Part shown: piece by piece, positions 16,293 to 25,681 of the stretch | Layout: the number at the start of each line of letters is the position of its first letter | Numbering within the stretch: the first letter of the stretch is position 1 | From: Planobispora longispora | GTDB taxonomy: Bacteria > Actinomycetota > Actinomycetes > Streptosporangiales > Streptosporangiaceae | Assembly (NCBI RefSeq): GCF_016863135.1 | Contig: NZ_BOOH01000034.1 | Span: 1-64,000 of the forward strand | Direction of reading: 5' to 3' | DNA length: 64,000 nucleotides | The notes under the pieces: model-generated | What the model was told of the DNA's origin: nothing | The model's input: the letters and a program-made list of their open reading frames with translations, nothing else | Database searches by the model: none | Program-made: the position numbers and the translations under genes

Positions 16293-18851
16293 TCAGCCGC
16301 GCAGGTCGGCGAGGAGTCCCGGCAGGTCGTCGGGCGTGACCAGGACCTCGCGGGCCTTGGAGCCCTCGCTCGGGCCCACCACGTTCCGGCTCTCCAGCAG
16401 GTCCATCAGGCGGCCCGCCTTGGCGAAGCCCACCCGGAGCTTGCGCTGGAGCATGGAGGTCGAGCCGAACTGGGTGGTCACGATCAGCTCGGCCGCCTGG
16501 ATCAGCAGGTCGAGGTCGTCGCCGATCTCCTCGTCGATCTCCTTCTTGGCCGTGGCGGCCGCCGCCACGTCCTCGCGGTACTCGACCTTCATCTGGGCCT
16601 TGCAGTGCGTCACCACCTCCATGATCTCCTTCTCGGAGACGAAGGCGTTCTGCAGGCGCATGGGCTTGCTCGCGCCCATCGGCAGGAAGAGCGCGTCACC
16701 CTGGCCCACCAGCTTCTCGGCGCCCGGCTGGTCGAGGATGACCCGGCTGTCGGCGAGGCTGGAGGTGGCGAAGGCCAGCCGCGAGGGCACGTTCGCCTTG
16801 ATCAGGCCGGTGACGACGTCCACCGACGGGCGCTGCGTGGCGATCACCAGGTGGATGCCCGCGGCCCGGGCGAGCTGGGTGATGCGGACGATGGAGTCCT
16901 CGACGTCGCGGGGGGCGACCATCATCAGGTCGGCGAGCTCGTCCACGATCACCAGCAGGTACGGGTACGGCTGGTAGACCCGCTCGCTGCCCGGGGGCGG
17001 CACGAGCTTGCCCGCGCGCACCGCCTTGTTGAAGTCGTCCACGTGCCGGAACCCGCTGGCGGCCAGGTCGTCGTAGCGGCGGTCCATCTCCCCCACCACC
17101 CACTCCAGGGCCTCGGCGGCCTTCTTGGGGTTGGTGATGATCGGCGTGATCAGGTGCGGGATGCCCTCGTAGACCGACAGCTCCACCCGCTTGGGGTCGA
17201 CCAGGACCATCCGGACCTCGTCCGGGGTGGCGCGCATCAGGATCGAGGTGATCAGCCCGTTGACGCAGACCGACTTGCCCGCGCCGGTGGCGCCCGCGAT
17301 GAGCAGGTGCGGCATCTTGGCGAGGTTGGCCACGATCGTGCGGCCCTCGACGTCTTTGCCCAGGCCGACGATCATCGGGTGGTGGTCGGCCTGGGCCACC
17401 TGCGAGCGCAGGATGTCGCCCAGCGAGACGAGGTCCTTGTCGCTGTTGGGGATCTCGACGCCGATCGCCGAGCGGCCCGGGATCGGGGACAGGATGCGCA
17501 CGTCGGCCGATTTGACGGCGTAGGCGATGTTCTTGGTGAGCGCGGTCACCTTCTCGACCTTGACCGCCGGGCCCAGCTCGATCTCGTAGCGCGTCACGGT
17601 CGGCCCCCGGGTGAAGCCGATCACCTGGGCGTCGATCGAGAACTGCTCCAGCACGCTGGTCAGCGCGTTGACCACGACCGTGTTGGCCTTCGTCTGCGGC
17701 TTGGGCGCGCTGCCCGGCTTCAGGAACTGCGCGTCGGGCAGGGTGTACGGCCCCGCCTGCGGGGAGAGCACGAGCTGCTCCACCTTGCGCGGCGCCGGGG
17801 TCGGCTCGGGCGGCGACGGCCGGCGCTCCTCGACCTCCGGCTCCTCCGTCACCAGGCCGGGCACGATCTCCGGCGAGTGGTCGGCGAGCCTGCCCGACGT
17901 CTCGGCGAGCACGGGCGTGTCGTACGGCTTGACGCCGTCGGGGTCCCCGGGGTCCGAACCCTCGGGCCCCCCGGAACCGGAGCCCGCGGAGCCGGTCTTC
18001 CCCTTGCCCCGCACGGGGCGCTTGGCCGGGGTCCGGGGCGCGCGCGCCGGCGCGGCCTCGCGGGTGAAGAGCATGTGCCTGATCTCCGCCAGCCGTTCCG
18101 GGACCCGGTGCACCGGGGTCGCGGTGATGACGAGCACGCCGAAGGCCGACAGGAGCAGCAGCAGCGGGATGGTGATGAAGACGGGCAGGATGCTGTCCGG
18201 GGGCGCGGAGATGATGAACCCGATCATCCCGCCGGCCGCCGACACCTTGTCCATGCCGTCGGAGGAGCCGCCCGAGGGGTACGGCGTGCCGTTGGCGACG
18301 TGCACGATGCCGAGCACGCCGACCGTGAGGGCGGCCCACCCGATCATCATCCGGCCGGTGTCGGTGTTCTGGTCGGGGTGACGCAGCAGCCGCCAGGCCA
18401 GCAGCGTCAGCAGGATGGGGATCAGCCAGGTCAGCGAGCCGAAGACACCGCGCATGACGGTGTTGACCACCTCGGAGACGGTGCCCGTGCCGGTCCGCCA
18501 GGTCATCGCGGCCAGCACGATCGCACCGGCGAACACGGCCAGGCCCAGCCCGTCGCGGCGGTGCACGGGGTCGAGCTCCCGCGCGTTGCGCCCCAGGGCC
18601 CGCGCGGCGCTCCCGATGCCGCCGGCGAGCAGCATCCAGATCCCCACGAACAGCTTGCCGATCATGGTGAGGACCCAGCCGATCGGGTCGGGCTGGGAGC
18701 CGGACGGCCGTCGCGGCGGGGACGCGGACTTCGCCCGGGCGGCGGAGGCCCGCCTGGCGGGAGCCGTACGGGCAGGGGTGGACCTCGACCGGCCGGGAGC
18801 TCCCTTGGCCGGAGTTTTACCTGAGGTGCCTTTAGACGTACGGGTGGCCAT
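16293..18851 (-). CDS. ftsK: DNA translocase FtsK
   Basis: 852 aa. Ala/Pro/Arg-rich cytoplasmic N-terminus (1-55), membrane helices at about 57-80, 103-120, 137-155, 168-187 and 222-244, a Pro-rich linker, then the alpha/beta motor domain: Walker A GATGAGKS (520-527), Walker B VIVDELADLM (about 630), FATSSLADSRVIL. The C-terminal gamma winged helix (STSMLQRKLRVGFAKAGRLM) reads orientation sequences. Pumps chromosomal DNA at the septum, including during sporulation septation. No ribosome site before the ATG, so possibly leaderless. Confidence 0.97.
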   Translation of the reverse strand: MATRTSKGTSGKTPAKGAPGRSRSTPARTAPARRASAARAKSASPPRRPSGSQPDPIGWVLTMIGKLFVGIWMLLAGGIGSAARALGRNARELDPVHRRDGLGLAVFAGAIVLAAMTWRTGTGTVSEVVNTVMRGVFGSLTWLIPILLTLLAWRLLRHPDQNTDTGRMMIGWAALTVGVLGIVHVANGTPYPSGGSSDGMDKVSAAGGMIGFIISAPPDSILPVFITIPLLLLLSAFGVLVITATPVHRVPERLAEIRHMLFTREAAPARAPRTPAKRPVRGKGKTGSAGSGSGGPEGSDPGDPDGVKPYDTPVLAETSGRLADHSPEIVPGLVTEEPEVEERRPSPPEPTPAPRKVEQLVLSPQAGPYTLPDAQFLKPGSAPKPQTKANTVVVNALTSVLEQFSIDAQVIGFTRGPTVTRYEIELGPAVKVEKVTALTKNIAYAVKSADVRILSPIPGRSAIGVEIPNSDKDLVSLGDILRSQVAQADHHPMIVGLGKDVEGRTIVANLAKMPHLLIAGATGAGKSVCVNGLITSILMRATPDEVRMVLVDPKRVELSVYEGIPHLITPIITNPKKAAEALEWVVGEMDRRYDDLAASGFRHVDDFNKAVRAGKLVPPPGSERVYQPYPYLLVIVDELADLMMVAPRDVEDSIVRITQLARAAGIHLVIATQRPSVDVVTGLIKANVPSRLAFATSSLADSRVILDQPGAEKLVGQGDALFLPMGASKPMRLQNAFVSEKEIMEVVTHCKAQMKVEYREDVAAAATAKKEIDEEIGDDLDLLIQAAELIVTTQFGSTSMLQRKLRVGFAKAGRLMDLLESRNVVGPSEGSKAREVLVTPDDLPGLLADLRG

Positions 18852-18901
18852 GGTAGGAGGCTAACGACAGTGGCCGCCGGGGAGGCGGAGGCTCGCCGGG
18901 A

Positions 18902-18939
18902 CCGGCCCCTTCCCCGGATCGGGCCGGGGAAGGGGCCGG
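18902..18939 (-). terminator. 16-bp perfect stem-loop after the pectate lyase gene
   Basis: CCGGCCCCTTCCCCGG, loop ATCGGG, and exact complement. It lies 79 nt beyond the pectate lyase stop and 50 nt before the ftsK start, so it insulates the two. Confidence 0.8.
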
Positions 18940-19017
18940 CGGCGGGAACGCGGCGGGGAACAGGGTGAGATCACCGTGAGGGCGCGGCGGGAGCGCGCCC
19001 CGCCGGGATCCGCGGGA

Positions 19018-20331
19018 TTACTTGTAGGTGATGGCGGAGGCGCTGTAGACGCAGTTCACGCCGTCGGCGCCGCTACCGATCTTGCTCGGCTCTCCGCTGG
19101 TCACACCCTTGTACCTGTCGCAGATCGCGATCTTCTTGCCGGGGTCGCCGACGATGGTGATCCCCGAGAGCTTGGCGGTGTCGCCGTAGTTGCTGTTGAT
19201 GCCCACCAGGGACTTGCCCGGGGCGGTCACCTGCACGTTGGAGACGACGACGTGCCGGGCGTACTGCTTGGAGCAGTTGCCGCAGGAGCGGTAGAGCTTG
19301 CCGAAGTCGGTGATCTGGAAGTTCTTGATCACCATCGTGCCGGGGCCGTTGTGCTGGAAGGTCTTGTCGGAGGCCTTGCGCGCGCCGCCGCCGTCGATGG
19401 TCATCACCTGGGAGGCCGAGGCGCCCTTGAAGGTGGCGGCGTCCTCGCCGACGTCCTCCCACCAGACGTTCTTCAGCGTGCAGGTGCCCAGGCAGTGGAC
19501 GCCGTCGGCGGCGGGGGCGCCGAGGATGACGTTCTGCAGCGTGGCGCCGTCGGCCAGCTGGAACAGCGGGCCCTGGCTCTCGCTCTGGCCGTCGCTGCCC
19601 AACTCGCCGGAGCCGTAGAAGCGCTTCATGCCGCCGTCGCGAACGCCGCTGACGGGGATGGTGGAGGTGACGGCCTGCTGCCCGTTCGCCGCGGGCCAGC
19701 CGGGCAGCGGGGAGGGGCCGCTCGTCGCGGTCGGCGCCGGGGTGGGGGTCGGCTTGACCGTCGCGGTCGGCGCGGGCGTCGGGGTGGCGGTCGGCGCGGG
19801 GGCGGAGCCCGCGGCCTTGAGCGTCCAGCGCTTGCTCGCGGCCGTGTCGCAGGAGTTCTGCTGCACTCCGACGCCGGCGGCCTTGGAGCTGTCCTTGACG
19901 TTGAGGCATTTGTCGCTGCCGGCGTTGACGACCCGGTAGATCGAGCCGCTGACGAGCTGCAGCTCCCAGGTCTGGAAAGCGCTTACTTGGCAGGCCTGCT
20001 GAGCGACCGCCTTGCCCGCGGAGGTGCTGTTGCCGGCGATGCCGGCGCACTTGCCGCTGTGGGCCGCGGTCAGGCGCTGGCCCCCGGGGACGTTCGAGAG
20101 CGTCCAGGTCTGGCCGGACCGGCCGCAGGACTGCTGGACGAGCTGTACGCCCTCCGCCGTTCCCGCCGAGGGAACTTCCAGACAGAGACCACTGTTAGCG
20201 TTAACAAGCGTATACGAGCCCGCCGCCGGGGCCGCGGAAGCCGCCGCCGGCGCCACCGCGAGCGCGACGCCCGCGAGGGTTGTCGCCGCGCACGCCACAA
20301 CGCGTGCGCGGGTTGCGAGATTACGTAGCAC
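19018..20331 (-). CDS. Secreted pectate lyase (PL3) with ricin-type lectin domain
   Basis: 437 aa. Signal peptide 1-34 ending ASA-AP. Residues 35-175 are a ricin B beta-trefoil with three QxW-like repeats (GQTWTL, FQTWEL, SKRWTL). A Pro/Thr linker at about 176-208 leads to a polysaccharide lyase family 3 domain: GVHCLGTCTLKNVWWEDVG, EDAATFKG, DKTFQHNGPGTM. Secreted enzyme that cleaves polygalacturonate by beta-elimination, the lectin binding a carbohydrate. GTG start with AGGGAG 7 nt upstream. Single gene between rnj and ftsK, likely acquired. Confidence 0.93.
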   Translation of the reverse strand: MLRNLATRARVVACAATTLAGVALAVAPAAASAAPAAGSYTLVNANSGLCLEVPSAGTAEGVQLVQQSCGRSGQTWTLSNVPGGQRLTAAHSGKCAGIAGNSTSAGKAVAQQACQVSAFQTWELQLVSGSIYRVVNAGSDKCLNVKDSSKAAGVGVQQNSCDTAASKRWTLKAAGSAPAPTATPTPAPTATVKPTPTPAPTATSGPSPLPGWPAANGQQAVTSTIPVSGVRDGGMKRFYGSGELGSDGQSESQGPLFQLADGATLQNVILGAPAADGVHCLGTCTLKNVWWEDVGEDAATFKGASASQVMTIDGGGARKASDKTFQHNGPGTMVIKNFQITDFGKLYRSCGNCSKQYARHVVVSNVQVTAPGKSLVGINSNYGDTAKLSGITIVGDPGKKIAICDRYKGVTSGEPSKIGSGADGVNCVYSASAITYK

Positions 20332-20609
20332 TCCTCATCTCCCTTGAGGCCGTACGTACCCGAAATTTCGGTTTGACCGGAAAAGGTCGTTCCACACCGT
20401 AGAGCAAGATCTCATCTCGGCAAACAGGAACGGGAGGAGAGGCCGCATGTTTCGGAAAGCGCATTCCATCGTGCGCGTTGGCACGGTGTTCCGGACATGA
20501 ACTCTTACCCGGGCAGGCGGCCGACAGAGGGTGTCACATGCGCGGAAGCGTGCGCTGCGCCCGGGAGGCCGCAAGCCGGGAGGCCGGAAGAAACCCCGGA
20601 GAACACGGG
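20332..20609. other. Intergenic region upstream of the pectate lyase gene
   Basis: 278 nt that should hold the pectate lyase promoter. It is less GC-rich near 20340-20480. I found no convincing -35/-10 pair, operator or small gene. Confidence 0.5.
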
Positions 20610-20647
20610 CGCCCGGATCCGGACCTGGGAAGGTCCGGATCCGGGCG
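20610..20647 (-). terminator. 16-bp perfect stem-loop, distal rnj terminator
   Basis: CGCCCGGATCCGGACC, loop TGGGAA, and exact complement. Second of two strong hairpins behind rnj. It probably blocks read-through into the pectate lyase promoter region. Confidence 0.75.
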
Positions 20648-20667
20648 GGAGCCGTGCCACCGAAACT

Positions 20668-20713
20668 GCGGGGCCGGAGCGGTACGGCCGGAGCCGTACG
20701 GCCCGAGCCCCGC
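20668..20713 (-). terminator. Branched stem-loop, proximal rnj terminator
   Basis: Outer GCGGGGC/GCCCCGC and inner GTACGGC-cgga-GCCGTAC, beginning 3 nt after the rnj stop on the minus strand. Confidence 0.7.
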
Positions 20714-20715
20714 GA

Positions 20716-22401
20716 TCAGACCTCGATGATCACAGGGACGATCATCGGGCGGCGGCGGTAGGTGTCGCTCACCCAGCGGCCCACACTCCTGCGGACCACC
20801 CGGCGGATCTGCTGGATGTCCACCACCCCGTCGGCGGCGTTGTCCTTCAGGACCTTCTCCACCTGCGGGATGACCTCGTCGAACCGGTCGGGGTCGATGC
20901 CCGAGCCGCGGGCGTGGATCTCCGGGGCGGCGGCCAGCTCGCCGGTGGCGGTGTCCACCACGATGATGATCGAGATGAACCCCTCCTCGCCCAGGATCCG
21001 CCGGTCCTTCAGGGCGAACTCGGTGACGTCGCCCACCGAGGTGCCGTCCACGTAGACGTAGCCGGCCTGCACCGCGCCCACGATCCGCGCGCGGCCGTCG
21101 ACCAGGTCCACCACGACGCCGTCCTCGGCGATCACGATGTGGTCGTCGGGCACCCCGGTCAGCGCGGCCAGCTTGGCGTGCGCCCGCAGGTGCCGCCACT
21201 CGCCGTGCACCGGCATGAAGTTGGACGGCCGGGTCAGGTTGAGCACGTACAGCAGCTCACCCGCGGCGGCGTGCCCGGAGACGTGCACCTTGGCGTTGCC
21301 CTTGTGCACCACCCGCGCGCCCCACCGGGTCAGGCCGTTGATCACCTTGTTGACCGCGGTCTCGTTCCCGGGGACCAGCGAGGAGGCCAGCAGCACGGTG
21401 TCGCCTTCGGCGATCCGGATCGCGTGGTCGCGGTTGGCCATGCGCGACAGCGCGGCCATCGGCTCGCCCTGGGAGCCGGTGCAGATCAGCACCACGTCCT
21501 CCGGCGGCCACTCCTCGATCTCGCGGGAGTCGACGATCAGGCCCGGCGGGATTCGGAGATAGCCCAGGTCGCGCGCCACGCCCATGTTGCGGACCATGGA
21601 GCGGCCGATCAGGGCGACCTTGCGACCGTGCCTCCCGGCGGCGTCGATGACCTGCTGCACGCGGTGGATGTGGGAGGCGAAGCTCGCCACGATCACGCGC
21701 TTGCTCGCCGTGCGGATCACCTCGTCGATGACCGGGGCGATCTCCCGCTCGCTGGTGACGAAGCCCGGCACCTCGGCGTTGGTGGAGTCGGACATCAGCA
21801 GGTCGACGCCCTCCCGGCCGAGCCGGGCGAACCCGCCGAGGTCGGTCAGGCGGCCGTCGCTGGGCAGCTGGTCCATCCGGAAGTCACCGGTGTGCAGCAC
21901 GATCCCGGCCGGGGTGCGGATCGCGACCGCCAGCGCGTCCGGGATCGAGTGGTTGACCGCGAAGAACTCGCAGTCGAACGGCCCGAACCGGTGCCGCTCC
22001 TCCTCGACGACCTCGACCTTGACCGGCTGGATGCGGTGCTCGGTCAGCTTGGCCTCGATCAGCGCCATCGTCAGCTTGGAGCCGACGATCGGGATGTCGG
22101 GGCGCTCGCGGAGCAGGTACGGCACGGCGCCGATGTGGTCCTCGTGACCGTGGGTCAGGATGACCGCCTCGATCTGGTCCAGCCGGTCGCGGATGTAGTC
22201 GAAGTCGGGAAGGATCAGGTCCACGCCCGGCTGCTCGGTCTCGGGGAACAGCACCCCGCAGTCCACGATCAGCAGGCGTCCGTCGAACTCGAACACCGCC
22301 ATGTTGCGGCCGATCTCCCCGAGGCCGCCCAGCGCGACGATGCGCAGCGCGCCCTCCGGGAGCCGCGGCGGCGGCCCGAGTTCGGGATGGGGGTGACTCA
22401 T
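20716..22401 (-). CDS. rnj: Ribonuclease J
   Basis: 561 aa metallo-beta-lactamase-fold 5'-3' exo/endoribonuclease for RNA maturation and decay. Motif 2 is LTHGHEDHIGAVP (H84, H86, D88, H89). The beta-CASP domain (SDSTNAEVPGF, ICTGSQGEPMAAL, VHVSGHAAAGEL) and C-terminal domain are complete. Start at ATG 22401 with GAGAGGTG upstream. Follows dapA on the same strand with a strong hairpin between, the common actinobacterial dapA-rnj order. Confidence 0.95.
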   Translation of the reverse strand: MSHPHPELGPPPRLPEGALRIVALGGLGEIGRNMAVFEFDGRLLIVDCGVLFPETEQPGVDLILPDFDYIRDRLDQIEAVILTHGHEDHIGAVPYLLRERPDIPIVGSKLTMALIEAKLTEHRIQPVKVEVVEEERHRFGPFDCEFFAVNHSIPDALAVAIRTPAGIVLHTGDFRMDQLPSDGRLTDLGGFARLGREGVDLLMSDSTNAEVPGFVTSEREIAPVIDEVIRTASKRVIVASFASHIHRVQQVIDAAGRHGRKVALIGRSMVRNMGVARDLGYLRIPPGLIVDSREIEEWPPEDVVLICTGSQGEPMAALSRMANRDHAIRIAEGDTVLLASSLVPGNETAVNKVINGLTRWGARVVHKGNAKVHVSGHAAAGELLYVLNLTRPSNFMPVHGEWRHLRAHAKLAALTGVPDDHIVIAEDGVVVDLVDGRARIVGAVQAGYVYVDGTSVGDVTEFALKDRRILGEEGFISIIIVVDTATGELAAAPEIHARGSGIDPDRFDEVIPQVEKVLKDNAADGVVDIQQIRRVVRRSVGRWVSDTYRRRPMIVPVIIEV

Positions 22402-22558
22402 GCGGTCACACCTCTCTCACACGTGTCGGCGAACCTCCCATACGGCAGGACTGCTCCCTCGCCGAGCACTCCGCACCCCACAAGAAGGCCTCTGTCTGCA
22501 ACCTTCAAACCGCCGTTCCTCCCCACTGCGGTCATTCCCGACCGCGCCGCATCCGATG

Positions 22559-22595
22559 CCGGTCCTGACCGCGGTCTCACCGCGGTCAGGACCGG
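22559..22595 (-). terminator. 16-bp perfect stem-loop between dapA and rnj
   Basis: CCGGTCCTGACCGCGG, loop TCTCA, and exact complement, 15 nt after the dapA stop. An A-rich stretch precedes it on the minus strand. Suggests rnj has its own promoter within 22402-22558. Confidence 0.8.
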
Positions 22596-22610
22596 CCGTG
22601 GTCTTCTTTC

Positions 22611-23537
22611 TCACGTCACATCTCCGTCGGACAGCTTCACGCCGCCCGCCGCCAAGTCCGCCCGCAGGATCGCCAGCTCCCGCTCCGTGGCCTCCGACAG
22701 GGGCGGGCGCACGGGGCCCACCGGGCGCCCGACCATCGCCAGCGCCGCCTTCGCCATGATCGCCCCGCCGGCCTGCATCATGATCCCGGAGACCACCGGG
22801 AGCAGCCTGCGGTGGATCTCCAGCGCGCCCGCGACGTCACCGGAGCGGTGCAGCGCCATCATCTCGGCGATCTCCGCGCCCACGACGTGGCCCACGACGC
22901 TCACGCACCCGGCGGCCCCGACCGAGGCCCACGGCAGGTTCAGGGTGTCGTCGCCCGAGTAGAAGACCAGGTCGGTGGCGAGCATGACCTGGGATCCGGC
23001 GAACAGGTCGGCCTTGGCGTCCTTCACGGCGACGACGCGCTCGTGCATCGCCAGCCTGATCAGGGTCTCGGTCTGGATGGGCACGCCGCTGCGGCCGGGG
23101 ATGTCGTAGAGCATGACCGGCAGCCCGGTGGCGTCGGCCACGGCGGTGAAGTGCCGGTAGAGCCCCTCCTGCGGGGGCTTGTTGTAGTAGGGCGTCACCA
23201 CCAGCAGGCCGTGGGCCCCGGCGCGCTCGGCGGTCCGGGCCAGCTCGACGCTGTGGTGGGTGTCGTTGCTGCCCGCCCCCGCCACCACGACGGCGCGATC
23301 GCCGACCGCCTCCACGACCGCGCGCACCAGGCGCTCTTTCTCCTGGTCGGAGGTCGTCGGGGACTCGCCGGTCGTGCCGCTCACGACCAGGCCGTCGTTA
23401 CGCTGCTCGTCCACCAGGTAGGTGGCCAGGCTCTGCACCGCCTCGTAGTCGACCGCGCCGTCCGGGGTGAACGGGGTGACCATGGCGGTCAGCATGCGGC
23501 CGAAGGGGGCGTCGGAGGTTGTCGTTGGCGCTGCCAT
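22611..23537 (-). CDS. dapA: 4-hydroxy-tetrahydrodipicolinate synthase
   Basis: 308 aa. Condenses pyruvate with aspartate semialdehyde in lysine and diaminopimelate synthesis. Schiff-base lysine K172 (VAVKDAKAD), catalytic Y144 and R149 (LYDIPGRSG), T55-T56 (SGTTGESPT), Y117-Y118 (TPYYNKP). Start at ATG 23537 (MAAPTTTSD); the frame to 23813 is an artefact. No Shine-Dalgarno, and TACCGT lies 7 nt upstream of the ATG, so the mRNA may be leaderless. dapB is 14 kb away, separated by accessory genes. Confidence 0.95.
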   Translation of the reverse strand: MAAPTTTSDAPFGRMLTAMVTPFTPDGAVDYEAVQSLATYLVDEQRNDGLVVSGTTGESPTTSDQEKERLVRAVVEAVGDRAVVVAGAGSNDTHHSVELARTAERAGAHGLLVVTPYYNKPPQEGLYRHFTAVADATGLPVMLYDIPGRSGVPIQTETLIRLAMHERVVAVKDAKADLFAGSQVMLATDLVFYSGDDTLNLPWASVGAAGCVSVVGHVVGAEIAEMMALHRSGDVAGALEIHRRLLPVVSGIMMQAGGAIMAKAALAMVGRPVGPVRPPLSEATERELAILRADLAAGGVKLSDGDVT

Positions 23538-23991
23538 AGACGGAACGGTACCCGGATCCGGGAAGGCGGTGGACTCCGCCACCCCGCTCCGCGCCGCGGC
23601 CGCCCCGGGCGGGATCCGCGGCCCGGCCTCCCGGGCGTCGCGAGCGGCGCCCGGGGAACGCCGGGGACGGGACCGGAAGCCGCCCCGCGAAGCCGTACAG
23701 CGACTGGATTGCGCGCTTAGATCACGAATTCGGACCACAAACCCGGACATATGACTGAAGGTGGCGCCCGACCACGAAAGAGGCCGCCGATATGTGCTCG
23801 GGGGTACACACATCGACGACCTCTACCGTTGAATCGACACTGCTCCCGGGGCCGTTACACGCTTCTCGAAAATTTTTCCCGGCGATGAGAACAACGGACG
23901 GAAGTCCGTAAAGTTGGAGCTCCAAATAGACGCCATTACCCTGGGTTTTCCCTTGAATACGACAGGATGGGGCAACGTCTAGCACCCTTGG
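23538..23991. other. Gene-free region between divergent dapA and GntR genes
   Basis: 454 nt. The dapA-proximal half is GC-rich with several imperfect stems. From about 23720 the base composition drops and it contains the two palindromes at 23895-23925, a weak ATGTG/CACAT inverted repeat (23792-23813) and a possible promoter for the GntR gene (TTGAAT at 23953, TCTAGC at 23978). Confidence 0.5.
23895..23925. promoter_or_regulatory. Two palindromes upstream of the GntR gene
   Basis: CGGAC-ggaa-GTCCG (23895-23908) and the perfect 12-mer TTGGAGCTCCAA (23914-23925), 66-97 nt before the regulator start. Candidate autoregulatory operators; neither matches a HutC consensus I know. Confidence 0.45.
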
Positions 23992-24726
23992 ATGGACCAC
24001 GTGGCAAGCTCCGATCCGGTCTACCTCCGCGTCGTCGCCGACATCCGCCGCCAGATCCTCGACGGCTCCCTGCCCCCCGACGCCCCGATCCCCTCCCGGG
24101 CCCAGCTCACCCGCAAGTACGGCGTCGGCGAGACCGCCGCGCGCCACGCCCTGCGGGTGCTCGCCGCCGAGGGCCTGATCGTCGGCCGCGTCGGCTCCGG
24201 CCACTACGTGCGGGCCAAACCGGTGCTCCTCCCCCTGCACCGCTGGCGGTTCCACGACCACCACGTCCCGTTCGGCGCCGACCTGCACGCGCAGGGCATC
24301 CGCACCACCTGGGACCGGCGCAGCGAGCCGGTCGAGGCCACCCCCGACATCGCCCAGCGCCTCCGCATCGAGGAGTCGGCCCCCGTCACCCGGACCCGCT
24401 ACGTCTTCCGCGGCGACGGCAAACCCGTCCAGCTCACCGTCTCCTACGAACCGGCCGGGTTCGGCGACCCCGCCCCCGACGAGGCCCCGCGCGCCCTCAT
24501 CGGACGCATGTCCGCCCACGGCGCGAAGATCACCGAGGTGGTGGAGGAGGTCTACACCCGCGTCCCCGAGCCCGCCGAGAGCGACGTCCTCGCCCTGCCC
24601 GCCGGGACCCACGTCCTCCACGTCGAGCGCACCCACTGGGCCGGCGACCGCCCGGTCGAGACCAGCGACATCGTCATCCCCGGCGACCGCTTCCGCCTGG
24701 TCTACGCCCACCCGCTGCACCCCTGA
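23992..24726 (+). CDS. GntR family transcriptional regulator, HutC subfamily
   Basis: 244 aa. Winged helix about 8-75 (YLRVVADIRRQILDGSLPPD, PSRAQLTRKYGVGETAARHA), then a UTRA effector domain about 85-240 (VTRTRYVFRGDGKPVQLTVS, LHVERTHWAGDRPVETSDIV). Such proteins repress transport or catabolic genes until a ligand binds. No obvious target operon next to it. No ribosome site before ATG 23992; a GTG at 24001 is an alternative. The TCTAGC box 8 nt before the ATG suggests a leaderless mRNA. Confidence 0.9.
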   Translation: MDHVASSDPVYLRVVADIRRQILDGSLPPDAPIPSRAQLTRKYGVGETAARHALRVLAAEGLIVGRVGSGHYVRAKPVLLPLHRWRFHDHHVPFGADLHAQGIRTTWDRRSEPVEATPDIAQRLRIEESAPVTRTRYVFRGDGKPVQLTVSYEPAGFGDPAPDEAPRALIGRMSAHGAKITEVVEEVYTRVPEPAESDVLALPAGTHVLHVERTHWAGDRPVETSDIVIPGDRFRLVYAHPLHP

Positions 24727-24873
24727 GCACCCTTGAGCCCCGATCACCCCTGGGCGTCCCCGAGCGCCCGCCCCTCCGGAACGGACGCCGCCGGACGCCC
24801 TTCAGACGTTCCGTGATCTTCGCGTGACGAATTGTCAGGACTCCCTGGTAGAACCGTCGCAGGTTCCCATCCC

Positions 24874-24878
24874 GGAGG
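24874..24878 (+). promoter_or_regulatory. Ribosome binding site fixing a TTG start
   Basis: GGAGG six nt before TTG 24885. It is the only in-frame initiation site with a Shine-Dalgarno and gives the family-typical N-terminus MRVKDMPPTDQPRERL. Confidence 0.7.
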
Positions 24879-24884
24879 TGCCGA

Positions 24885-25541
24885 TTGCGCGTCAAGGACA
24901 TGCCCCCGACCGACCAGCCCCGTGAGCGACTCCTCTCGATCGGGGCCACGGCCCTGGCCGACCGGGAGCTGCTGGCCTTACTGCTCGGCTCCGGCGGCCG
25001 GGGCGCCAACGCGGTCGAGCTGGCCTCCCACCTGATCGCCCACTGCGGCGACCTGCGCGGCCTGGCCCGTTCCGACCCGCACCGCCTGATGTCCGTCCCC
25101 GGCATCGGCCCGGCCAAGGCGGCCCGCGTCGTGGCCGCCTTCCATCTCATGCGGCAGGCGCAGACCGAGCCCGAGCGCCGCCGCGTCACCTGCTCCGGAG
25201 ACCTGGCCGCCGTGGTCTCCCCGATGTTGCGCTGCCTCAGCCATGAGCGCGTGGTCGCCGTGGTCTGCGACTCCGGCGGCGCGGTGCTCCGCAGGGCGAT
25301 CGTCAGCGAGGGGGGCAGCGACCACGCCGTCGCCCCCGTCCGGGAGATCGTCACGACCGTCCTCACCTCCGGCGGCTCCTCCTTCGGCCTGGCCCACAAC
25401 CACCCCAGCGGCTCCCTCGACCCCAGCCCCGCCGACCTCGACGTCACCGCCCGCCTCCGCGAGGCGGCCGAGACGGTGGGCCTGCGCTTCCTCGACCACG
25501 TGATCGTCACCGACACGGCCTGGCGCCGCATCGCCGGATAG
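24885..25541 (+). CDS. radC: RadC family protein (JAB/MPN domain)
   Basis: 218 aa, rare TTG start. N-terminal helix-hairpin-helix segment (LMSVPGIGPAKAARVVAAF, about 68-86) and a C-terminal JAMM metal-binding motif: H171, H173 in HNHPSG with S181 and D184. Despite the name, RadC proteins have no proven repair role, and JAMM peptidase activity has not been shown for most. Followed by three strong hairpins. Confidence 0.9.
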   Translation: MRVKDMPPTDQPRERLLSIGATALADRELLALLLGSGGRGANAVELASHLIAHCGDLRGLARSDPHRLMSVPGIGPAKAARVVAAFHLMRQAQTEPERRRVTCSGDLAAVVSPMLRCLSHERVVAVVCDSGGAVLRRAIVSEGGSDHAVAPVREIVTTVLTSGGSSFGLAHNHPSGSLDPSPADLDVTARLREAAETVGLRFLDHVIVTDTAWRRIAG

Positions 25542-25560
25542 ACGCCGCCGACGGAGGGTT

Positions 25561-25594
25561 CCGGCCGCCGCCGCACCCCAACGGCGGCGGCCGG
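25561..25594 (+). terminator. 13-bp perfect stem-loop after radC
   Basis: CCGGCCGCCGCCG, 8-nt loop, exact complement; 20 nt after the radC stop. Confidence 0.75.
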
Positions 25595-25636
25595 GGAGTG
25601 GCCTCGTCACCCTCCACGATCCGAGGCCACGTCGAC

Positions 25637-25667
25637 CCCCGGCAGGGGGCGCATCAACCTGCCGGGG
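25637..25667. terminator. 10-bp perfect stem-loop
   Basis: CCCCGGCAGG, 11-nt loop, CCTGCCGGGG. Middle of three hairpins between the convergent radC and CDC-motif genes. Confidence 0.6.
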
Positions 25668-25681
25668 TGCTCTGATCCGAT

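Noticed and set aside
23751-23888. 45-codon ORF between dapA and the GntR gene
   Set aside because: Arg-rich, no ribosome site, no recognisable motif, and it lies in a probable regulatory region.
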